This document shows positions 22,501 to 34,500 of a stretch of 64,000 bases of DNA, piece by piece (the stretch's first letter is position 1; each line of letters starts with the position of its first letter). The stretch is from assembly GCA_963995525.1 (NCBI GenBank), contig OZ023211.1, positions 56,409,971 to 56,473,970 of the forward strand, read 5' to 3'. This DNA comes from Escarpia spicata (lineage: Eukaryota; Annelida; Polychaeta; Sabellida; Siboglinidae). Both the position numbers and the translations under genes were made by a program. The notes below the pieces were generated by a model, which saw only the letters and a program-made list of their open reading frames with translations, made no database searches and had not been told where the DNA came from.

Positions 22501-25500
22501 GAGGTTCCACTGTATATATTATAATTATATATATATATATATACTAATAATAAATTATAATAATAAGTGAGGGTACCGAGTGATTTTCATCTTTCTTTAC
22601 AAATTCTGTGCTTTTCATGAAACTGCCAATTATGTTGTTTTAAGTAAACATGATTAAACAGCATTGTAAGTGCAAGCCACTTGTATGTGCCAACTCTAAC
22701 ACAAGTACAGTGGACACTCGTTATAAGGAACAATTTAGGACTAAGTCAAACTGTTCCTTATGTCTAATGTTCCTTAAGTCCATGTGCACATAGTACGGTG
22801 CAAGCAGAATGGGGATTTCAAGGTTATTCCTCTTAAGTGGATCTTCTTTACATCAGAACTCACTAATCTTTATAGCAAGCATCCATTGTAAATTATATTT
22901 ATAATTATAAAGAAAATTGTACACATACATATCAATACATATACAAACATATATTGGCTTACTAAGTTAGGTTATTTAGAATATTGATAACATGCAGGTC
23001 ACACTGACCTAGTTATATGCACTGCTTACCTGTATCGTGTATTGCACCCTGGGATTGTTGAAGGGAATCACATGAAAGCTGAGCGGCTCCTTTGGAACGC
23101 TCTCTATCAGCATCAAGTTCGAACTTTCGATTGCTGCCTTCACCAGTAGGTGGCCATCTTCTCGTTTTTTTGTCACAAGCAAACCCTTCTCGAAAAGGAA
23201 CAGTTGCCGGCTGACCTTTGCCCCGGACATGCGAAATGAGTCCTGTAATGTAAAGAAGACAAGTTGTATAACAAGGCTGAATTAGGATTTGTTAACATGC
23301 TTTATATTAATAAAAAATGTGTCGGAAAAGATGTAATAAATATCACACTTTTATTAATTTCTCATTTGAATCATAGCAATATGTTGCACGCACACACACA
23401 CATATATAACTCAACTGAATCATAGCAATAAGTTCTGTTATAAACACATATTTTATTTCATAATAAATCTGAAGTTTGAGTTCATGCACAGGTGTGTGCG
23501 GGCGTGCGTGCGTACGTGCGTGCATGTGTGTGTGCTTTCATGTGCACGTGTGTGCATGCAAGTGTCCAAGTGTTTGTAGTTTTACAACATAAATGAAAGA
23601 CCTCTAGCAAACATTACAAAAACTTCCATGACAGCAAACAAAATATTTTCATTTTTTATTAATCCTAACTCTGAATATTTTCCAAATAAGGCGACAGATG
23701 TACCTCTAGAATGAGGTCACCATAGGTTATGAGGTCATGGCCATCCCAGTCGTGCAGCAACGACTGTATCTCCTGTACTCGCATCGTGTGTTCGTGTTTA
23801 CGCTTCATCTCATTGATGTGTGCGGCCATGTGTGTCATTGAGCTGAGAGCGTTGGAGATCATGTCGTACCCCGCTGCATTTTCGTCATAGTTGTTCACAA
23901 TTTTCTGAAAAGAGCAAATCAAATCTCTCTGTGCAAGCAGTTTTTATTTTGTGCAAATATGAGTTGAGCTGTGATTATTTTAAAAGTGGAAGACATTGTG
24001 ATAGAAACTGTGGCAAGGACAAGAAACAACAAAATTAATTTATCTAAAAATATACTTGTTTAAAAACGACAATACGGTGGAACTTCGCTATTAAGGTCAC
24101 CCTTGGGTCTTGCTATTAAGGTCACCCTTGGGTCTTGCTATTAAGGTCACCCTTGGATCGTGCTATTAAGGTCACCCTTGGATCGTGCTATTAAGGTCAC
24201 CCTTGGGTCTTGCTATTAAGGTCACCCTTGGATCGTGCTATTAAGGTCACCCTTGGATCGTGCTATTAAGGTCACCCTTGGATCGTGCTATTAAGGTCAC
24301 CCTTGGATCGTGCTATTAAGGTCACCCTTGGATTGTGCTATTAAGGTCACCCTTGGGTCTTGCTATTAAGGTCACCCTTGGGTCTTAGCAAGTGACGTGA
24401 ACAGTGAGGTGGCCGTATCAGCGAGATTATTTCCTGTACTTTAGTGTTTCAAAAATAATTTGGGACTGTCCCAGGGTGACCTTAATTGAGAGGTGGCTGT
24501 ATTACAGAGATACCCGCTCTACTTTACTTTATTCTTAGCTAGACTCTCAAGTAAATGTAAAACTCCAAACACATTATAGCATATATCATTTTTTAAATAG
24601 CTCTCCATCAAATCGAATGTTTTTGTAATGTTCATCGAGTAATAATTTTCAACCATCAGCCCTATAAGGGATCATCTTAGAACGTCGATGTCTGATATCA
24701 TACAAAATTACTTTCATTTGGGGGTGGAGAGGTCAGAGGCCATTTTGTCTGGCATTGGATATCAATATTTTACACTCCGGACCGATACTGTTACTTTATT
24801 GATATCATCATATCAATCGTTACAAACTTTTGTCTTGAGGGTGGGCGTGGGCTGAGGCCAAATAAGGTAATCTCGTCTGATACTGGACATCGATGTTCTG
24901 AGACAATCGTAAAATAGATTTTCAAGCAGAGTGAACTTAAGAGACGTCCGCAGTGCCGACTGACATTTATTGTATACTGACCATTTGACCCCACAGTAGA
25001 ATAAAAGGAAAAACAACAATTTACACAATTTACTCTACCTGAGTACATTTCACAGTAGGCATAATAGTACATAATCAAGACAAGACAAGACAAGACAAGA
25101 CAAGACAAGACAAGACAAGACATTATCTCTGAGTCGCCCACCTGCAGCAGTAGATGGTACTTGAGCACTCTCTGGATGGGTTTAAGAAGGTAGGCTCCAA
25201 GAGGTAGGCCGTGTCCAAGCATGCCTTGCCTCTGTTTGAACATCACTGCGAGCTGGGTATCGTTGACACACTGCGTCAGCACCACCACACTCCTGAGAAC
25301 ACACAGGGATCTCACATGACAACTTATATAGTAAGTCAACTACAGCCATCACAGAGGTGGGTGTCACAATAACCAACAAAATATTTTTGATAATGTGACA
25401 AAAATACGAGTCTGATACCCTATCACTGTACCTCTGTACCCAAGGGCAATGCTGCAGAAGTCATCTTAAAAATGTGTATTAAAGGAAGGCAGTCTGATCC

Positions 25501-28500
25501 TCTACCTGGAATTAGCCAGAGTAATAATTTGTAACAGGAAGTCTGCTGAAATGGCTGTGTTGAACGTGGGAAAATGTGAAATCATTGAACCAAATCAACA
25601 AAGAGTATTGCGGTTAATTCAGCCCACATTGACAATATTACCAAAAAGACTTGTTTTGAAACTAGACAGTTTGTTTACAACTTCCACACGTCGCAAGTGG
25701 AAACAAGAGGAACAGACTCTCCTTTTATATTATGTAAAAGTACATCGTCATAACATATTTGACTTTCACTTTACTTAATACTATATTTGTATTTAAAATA
25801 AAACACAACTCCCTGCCATGTTTCTGGTTCCTACACTCAGCCTACTCAACACTGAATGATCCAGTTATACTAGGAGGAGGAGGACACGAGATGATCCAGT
25901 TATGCTAGGACACGAGATGCTGCCCAGACCTGGGGTAGTTGGTGCAGTACTGGGTGTAGATGTCAAAGCCATCAGTCATGTCTACGAAGCAGCTGGCAAT
26001 ACTGACTGCGTCATGTCCACACTGCTCCAGACACTCAAGGAATCCCCTGAAGCAAAGTGTTGTTACGTGTATTAGACCAATAAAGGCATGTTGTTCTTAT
26101 ACAAGTGATTGTTGTAAATTATTAAGTTTCTTACCATTACTTCTATTTAAATAATTTTACATTAAATACAGTCTTAATTATACAAGATAAAGACTAAAGC
26201 ACATATTCAAACAACACAAATTAGACATACAAATTAAATATATACAATTAGACTCTTACTATAAGGTACATGTCAGGACTTGGTGAAACTCTTCCAAACA
26301 GCTGATGTTTCTTGTACGCTTGAGTACATAATCATGACAGCAAACACCAGTACTATACTCTATCATGAACACCTAACTACTACGAACAACTGTTAATAAA
26401 TCCACCCAGTTTGATGTCTTGTCAGTGAATGGTGCCTAGATATATTTCAAGACTGACCACAGTACGCAGGTTTTAGTGAAGACCTTGTTGTGTTATTCTA
26501 CAACCACCACACATCACCCACTCTGACTGGGACCTAGGCTCTTATTACCTGCTGAAGTGGTAGATGGCCTCAATGTTGCCAAACAGTGCAACCACATCTT
26601 CCTCTGGGATGCTTAGTTCGGGAGTCTCAAGGATATGTCTCACGTACCCCTGCAAACAACATCACATGACAGAGATACATTTAGCCAACAGTTGGTGTTA
26701 TATGAGTCAATGTAATATGACAGAGGTACATTTAGCCAACAGTTGGTGTTATATTAGTCAATGTAATATGACAGAGGTACATTTAGCCAACAGTTGGTGT
26801 TATATGAGTCAATGTAATATGACAGAGGTACATTTAGCCAACAGTTGATGTTATATTAGTCAATGTAATACTGACCAATCATTGGCACTGCATTTTGCAT
26901 AGCCCAGGCACATCATCTGGTGATACAAACTTGTGCTGCAGTTATCGCAGTACCATATTTTCTTTAATATATTTAACTTATCAGATATCATATGTGGTAA
27001 AAAGTATTGACTATGGTAAATTCGTACAACTAATTTGTTGAAATGACCAACTTGAGGCAGATCACACTGAGCCTGTGTTCTAATCTGAATGAATTCTAAG
27101 CTGATATGCTTCCACTTCATAGAAGTTACAGTATGAAAGGTCAACTATGACCAGTTTTTGCACCAGTTGACGCAACACACGCCTGTGATAATTCAACTGT
27201 TGTTAATCTGAACCACTAGGCAAATTAGTGTGCCAACATTCACCAGGGTGCAGCACTGTACACAGCCACATCCACTCCCGGTGGTTGACTGACCTGGAAA
27301 GCACCTCTGAGTGATTGAGTAGGTAGGATAAACGGACCTGTGTCCATCAACACTAACATATCTGTCCACACACAACAGCCAGTGTCAGGTGACTGACTTA
27401 GGCCATGAGTCAATCACCTAGATAACTTGACCAGTGCTTCACCAACAGTTAGATGGACCAGGAGTTGGCTGATAACAAGAAGATAACTGAATTATAGTGA
27501 ATACACTAACATGGTCACATGGCTTCACCAGCTGTACAGTATTAATAAAATGATATAACGGTACAGCATGGTATGGGAATTTAGTGAAATACAGTAGAAT
27601 CTAGTTTTACAGACACTTCTGTAAAACAACCACCTTTCAAATAGGGTCACTCTAGGATAGTCCCAAATGATTTCCCTAACAGTAAAGTATATACCAAAAA
27701 ATCAACTTATAAAGGTAAAGAAAAAATATGGTTACCTCATTATTTGGGTCACTTTACTTAGTCCTACAGGTGACCTTAATAGTAAGGTTTTACTGTGCAC
27801 AGTGAATACTGAAACTTGTAATACACAAATAATTGCCAACTACAACTTAGTTATTTTTACGAACAAGAAGACATGTACTTTCATTTTATAATAATTATTA
27901 TTATCTGGATGTCTACTGTGAATGAATGTTTAACAAGAAATCATGAAAGATTAAGAATGGATTAAGTCAACTGTTCCTTTAATCTCACTCAAACAGACAA
28001 CATTGCAGTTGGTTATCAGAGTTGTAGTTGGGCGTGTCTTATTATACCGCTACAGCCTGGAGTTATGATAGGCCGGAGGTGCTGGACTCCCTTTAAAATG
28101 TAGCTACCAACTGGAGACATACATTCTGAAGTCCCCTGCTGCATTGGTAAACTATATTGCTGGATTTGTGACTAGAAGCTGACCACTAAGTATCAACAAA
28201 GGTGAGGTCCTCCCTCGAGTCTCAGGTCAGTTGACCTATAACCTATTTATACACCAACAGTTGGCACCTTCCACACGTAGGCATTTGAAACATTGTAAGG
28301 AGCTATGGGTGAAAGCAGGGTGATTTCAGGAACAGGGTGGGGGAGATAACTCTAGTAAGTAGCCCATTTTACATACAATAGCTCAAGAAGTTCTGTTAAA
28401 CAATGAAGCAGCCGAATGATTTACAACCAAGAACATTTTTATTACAACTAACCAGCAATAAACTATGAACATTGAACGTGTTTGATCTTTCGGACGACCC

Positions 28501-31500
28501 CATCTCCCCTCACACTGCGCCTAGTGTTACCGCACTGAACAACCTGATAGCGAGATACGACGCGGCCACCTCGATACGAGCAGCCACCTCGACCAAAGTA
28601 TGTACATTTAGGAGAACATTATTGGGTTTGTCAGAACTATGTTTCCAGAGGCATCTACATTGAGAGCAATCTGAGATCAAGTCAGCAAATGATTGGACAC
28701 AGTTTGACCACAAATGACCTGATCTTATCAAGTCCCTCACCCTGTCATAGCTGACATTAAGGAGAGAGATAACAGGACCACCCCAGTGAGGAGCCTAGGG
28801 GTATAAATACAACTCATAACTGCATACTTTTTTCTAATCAATCACTCCAATGGGTTCCTGGCCTGATACATGTAGTGGTGGCCATATTTGATTTTTCAAA
28901 GCAGTTGTTTAATCAATTATAAAATTATATGTGTTATATTCCTCATTCCGGAAAATTCTCAACGGTCCTCTAAATAATAGTAACATTAAAAATGGATCTT
29001 GTAATAAAAGTGTATAAATAGCATAGCAATATTCTGACTAAAAATACGTTTATGTTGTAAGCCACAACGAATGACAGAACTTATCAGTCACTGGCACATT
29101 TCACACAACAAATTGTTCTTGAACATGTTGAGATCAAACCAGATGTTATAAATTATTTTTAAAAATGTATGTATATTTTGCACATGTATATGTAATGTCT
29201 AGTAATTCAGTAATTAAACCAGGCTACAATGGCGTTGATTATAACGGTGACCTCTACATCAAAGAAAGTCAACTGTTAGTTTGCATACCTAACATTGTTT
29301 ACACTGTCAAGGTTAGTGAGAAAATCTTGGAATCACAACAAATCGTAAATCTTTCACACAACAAGATCTAGAAGACGGACATTTCTCTTAGCATGCCTCG
29401 CATTCCGGGAATTCTTCTTAGTCGGGGAGACATGACACAAGCCACCAACTAATTCAAGCAGACACACACTCCAGGCTAATTCAGTTGACAGGCGTTCCTT
29501 GGCAGCAGCACACCGACAATAGACACTGTTGGATATTGACTTAATTTATGGGTGTAGTTTAGATCGCTTTATTGGAAAATTGTCCAATGTCCTCTCACAG
29601 TGTTGTTACTTACAGTTGATAGCACATAATTGAATGGAACATTGACTCGGCCGGGCTGGTCACACAACAAAGTAGTGACCCTCCCTACCTGTGCCTATTT
29701 GTGACCGTCTGACCATTGGATCCACCACAGTTAATGTCAGATATGTGTAAAAAAAAAGGCTTTACTTGGAGAATCTAGAAAGACTGTCAGCCCAAAGAGG
29801 AAAAGTCCAACACAGGATTTTTTTAAACGCCATTTTGAACCCACCGTTATTTTTTTATTTTGTAACGATCTGTTTTATGAGACTGTGCATCCATCCAGGG
29901 TTAGGGTACACATGAGCCACGTCAGTAGGGTTCAGTAGCACAGTAGATCACAAGTTGGACTCTCAAGGTCTTGCTGCTGTTTCGAAGCTTGATCATTACA
30001 CATTGCCTCAGTCATACAGCTGTATGGATGAGTGTCTGGCTATAGAGGCAGTGGTAGATATCAATGACTAAATAGTAGTTGTGCAGTAATTGTGATATGG
30101 CTGGATAATTCCCTTACAACTGAATTAGGTGTCAAAATTAACAGATCTCTCAAAAAGCATAAAGCACTTTCTGTGGTCCAAAGAACTGGATACTGCACCA
30201 TATATATTTACCTTAAATTATTTTGGGAACAATCCACCTCCAGAACGGTTATTATCTAAGTTTGTAATGGTTCAATGACGGGTGCGCGTATGTGAGCGGA
30301 ATGAAAACTATCGGTCTGAATTCCATTTCTCTGCACTGCTATGTGCAATAATATGCCTGCAGTGTGCATCACTCTGTGTAGCCATATGCCTGCAGTGTGC
30401 ATCACTCTGTGTAGCCATATGCCTGCAGTGTGCATCACTCTGTGTAGCCATATGCCTGCAGTGTGCATCACTCTGTGTAGCCATATGCCTGCAGTGTGCA
30501 TCACTCTGTGTAGCCATATGCCTGCAGTGTGCATCACTCTGTGTAGCCATATGCCTGCAGTGTGCATCACTCTGTGTAGCCATATGCCTGCAGTGTGCAT
30601 CACTCTGTGTAGCCATATGCCTGCAGTGTGCATCACTCTGTGTAGCCATATGCCTGCAGTGTGCATCACTCTGTGTAGCCATATGCCTGCAGTGTGCATC
30701 ACTCTGTGCAGTAATATGCCTGCAGTGTGTATTGAGAGCCCCAGCCAGGCGGAACATAACACAGCTTGTTCCCTTTGTTACTACAGAAGGCAGATTCCTT
30801 TCATGTCAACTCACAGCAGGTGTCTGCAGACTTCAATTCATTTACATGTGTTCTGGCCTGAGTCCTGCTGCATCTGTCCCACAGAACTATCCGTAGGGGT
30901 GAACAGAATATTAGGCAGTGAAATATCCCTTCAGCCAAAACCATGTGGCTTAACACATCACAGACCCGCCTGGTGGATAATTATACTTCTCAAAGTCATT
31001 ATAATTATACCTTTTATAATAATAATAATGTGTGGTCTTATATCTAGCTCAGGTATCTGCCTAGACAAGGTTCTCGCTTGTATCCTTCTCAGAAATTTTT
31101 TTTGGCAGCAGCTTATGCAGAGCTTGTATGGGTTTCTGTTTTTGTAGATCTTGGCACTGTTAGCCTATAACAGGTTTTTCCATTTCGCTATTTGGGATAT
31201 TTTATGTTCCTCTGAGATAAGCACCAGGTGGAATGAACTTTTAGCCGTCTCTTCTGAGAAGAAACTGATAAAGTGGGGTGATTGTCCAAGTTTCAAAATG
31301 GCAGCTGGTGGTCTCAAACATTAGTACTTTGTTCGACATTCTGAGACATCTCGCTGCTGAGCTATCTGTTAAGGACGTTACATTTATGTATTAGTAAAGT
31401 CCAATCCAATGCAATGACACAAAAATAATGAATAAAAAAGTAAAGTGAAGGTAAGTTCTTATATAGCGCAGTATCCAATCTTTAGGACTGCTCAGAGCAC

Positions 31501-34500
31501 TTTTAAAAACAGTTTTACCCACTGACAGACCTGTTCAATCGAACACCATCTTGACTTCTGTGGGAAGCATTCAGCTGCGCTGCAATAAATGCACGAAGAC
31601 TATCCCAGTATATATTCAATGCAGTGGTTCACAGCATTTTGAAAGATTCCACATAAATAATAATAATAATAATAATGACAAACTTCTATAGTGCCTAAAT
31701 CCCCAGGAACCTGAGCTCAGAGGCGCAACATACTAAAATCATTGGGCAAAATCTTTAACAGGGACAAGCAAGAGTCGTCATTAGAGCAAGGGACCGCCGA
31801 AGGTTAGGGTGGGAATGCAATTTCAAATAATAAGGAAGGTATTTATAGTCTCAGATGATTTTAAAGCGATAGGGAGTTGATTCCAGATTTTGGGTGCAGC
31901 TACAGAAAAAGCACGTCTGCCGATATTAAGCTTGGTTTCGGGAACAAAAAGTCGTTGTGAAAGAGATGATCCGGGATTCCTAGGGATATCGGAAAAACGA
32001 TATATACATACATTCTGGGAAGCAAGGCTGATGGTTTCAGCAAAGATGAAGTATAGCCTGTCAGGACTGAGCATTAGTTGGTGAAAGCTTCGAATGGGCA
32101 CTGTCTGGTGTAAGGTCAATGAAAACGACATGCGCCAACATAAAACTGCAGTTGGTTGGATCTGGCTTTTCTCTGGCTCTTGGCAGAGTGCAGGACTGTG
32201 CATATGACTGTCTACATAAAGCTTAAATATAAATGTTGATCCACATAAATCAAGCCATTATGTAGTGCTTGGTCTTTATCAGCAGAGGGACCAGCACATG
32301 AAGTTGCAGATATACACATTTGGTGTGGGCAGGAGATATGGAATGAAATTATTTTATAAAAAGGACAAACAACAATTTACTCTACCTGAGTACTTTTCAC
32401 AGTAACATTATATTTTTAGTGGTTTTGTTGCTTGACATTATAAAATAAATATTATTATTATTTTCACTTTAAAATGTATTTATAGACAAATAGTATCTGT
32501 CTTGATCAGCTGATACTTCAAAAGGCGCTATTTAGTCAGATTTGGTATACAGCAATTGCAAGTCATACTGAGTGAGAGATTACACTCCCAACAAATCTAG
32601 ATAACACTCACAGCACAGTTTATTTCTGGTTGATAAAGTCCTGTTATTCACACTAGAATATTTCACAATTTGCACCAGACTGACTATTGATTAAAGTGTT
32701 TTATGTGTGATAAACTACCACAATACACCCCGCTTACTTATTTCCAGCCCTTTTGCTAGTGGGTGCCCTTTCTGACACCTAATTTAAGGAAACCTCCATT
32801 AGTGCCGAGGCAATTCACTGGTATGTCTTGGGTATAATTACCAGATAAAAAGTGTCATTTAAAAACCCACCCCACAAATAATGACAGTTATTACATTCCT
32901 TAGTTTACTAGCTAATATTTCTTCAAGCACAAATTTACCACAAATTAAGTATGCTGTTAATCTCAAAGTGGTACCACAGTAAGTAACCATTTAATCACTG
33001 ACCATGTCTGCTAGAATTGTACAGCCTCTAGAGCTAATACACAGCACCAAACTCACCACAAACAGGACATGCCAACCTGACATTCGACCTACATTGATGA
33101 CTCTGATATTGACAAATCATAAAATAAAATTTATGAGATTTTCTTGCGTTTTGGAAAATAATGAATTCTACCCTTTTCCTTAATGATCCCAACATTTACC
33201 ACCAACATGTTCATAACAAATCCTTGGAAATTCTAAATTTAGGATCACCCTGCTGAATCAAAACATTAAAAACAGTAATTGGTAACACATGTGAACTAAG
33301 TAGCTGTAATGAACTGTTAATCTTCCAAGTGTTCTCCAAGTGTTCTCGTGGACTGCTATGAAAAGAGTAAAGACTGAGATCTGTGGTGTTTCCACTTGGT
33401 TACCTTTAAGATATAGACGTCTACTCAATGTAGGACTGACCACTGTAATGTAATACTATTTAATGTTTGCTTAATTACAATAATTTGAATAGAACATAAA
33501 CCTAGCAATTGTGTGTACAGTAATTACATTTTCTATGTCATGTTTGGACATATAGCTAAGAGGAATCTATCATATCTAAAAATACTATCTTAAGTAACTC
33601 GCTTCCAACAAAAACTAACTTAAGTGGAGTACACTTCATATAATAGATTTTAATCTACACAATACCAAGGTAGTTCTGATCAGTTTATTTTTTAAATGTC
33701 TGACAGGTAAAAAGTAGCCCATTAGTGAGCAAATGCTCTTATATTAGCACCAGGATCTATGACAGCAGACACAGATGAACCCAGGACCTTGCCTCTGCCC
33801 ACCCTGTCATTAGTCACTCATTCCATGGGCAGTGAGCCACTATCAGATGGCAGGCTCACCAGATTGTGGGGTGGATTGTGGTGGCCCCAGCAGATTGCCC
33901 CTTTCATGTTGGCTCTAAAAGACCCTCAGCTGTCACCACCACTGGTGTATCCCCTGGAGGCCTGGTGCAACCACCAACCATCACCTACTGCTCCAGGATC
34001 ATACTTCATTAGGTTTTCTAAATTGTAGCAAATTCTAATGTAGTATATTGTTATGCCATAATATACATTTGTAATATTGCAGATACTTTATTTGCATTAA
34101 ATACATACTTCAATAACAAATGTTTCATTATCATTAAATGAGCCATAAACACTTGATATTAATAATGGACGGACAGACGGACGGACGGGCGGGCAGACAC
34201 ACAGACAGACACGCAGACACACAGACAGACACGCAAACACACAGACAGACGGAAACAAAAGAGACACACAAACAGACGGACGTGCAGGCAGGCAGACAGA
34301 GATAAACAAACAGGGAACATAATCTGCTATAACTACCATAGGTGTAACACACAGAGAGTTGCGTTTAGCCAGAAGGGATTAGTTGACATTATCCAGTGTG
34401 AACACATCCTGTGGTTGAGCCCCAGTCACCTATGTATGGTCAGAAGATCAACTTCCAGTGGTAGCCTCCAGTGCAGGATGTTAGCACAGATCCCTTGATT

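Larger units (their letters stand above)
26873..30340. other. Long intron between exons A and B, proximal part
   Basis: No exon can be supported. 28472-28620 is unusually CpG-rich with an open + strand frame ending at a donor-like AAA|GTATGT, but no family is recognised. The MITE at 27592 and the SINE at 29923 are listed separately. Confidence 0.45.

Noticed and set aside
28472..28620. Possible + strand exon, CpG-rich, ending at AAA|GTATGT
   Set aside because: No recognisable protein, no convincing acceptor, and a stop-free - strand frame of similar length over the same bases; left as intron sequence.
30256..31147. Open frames of 168, 149, 204 and 268 codons on both strands
   Set aside because: Products of the 33-bp array, open on both strands alike; the non-repeat ends show no known domain.
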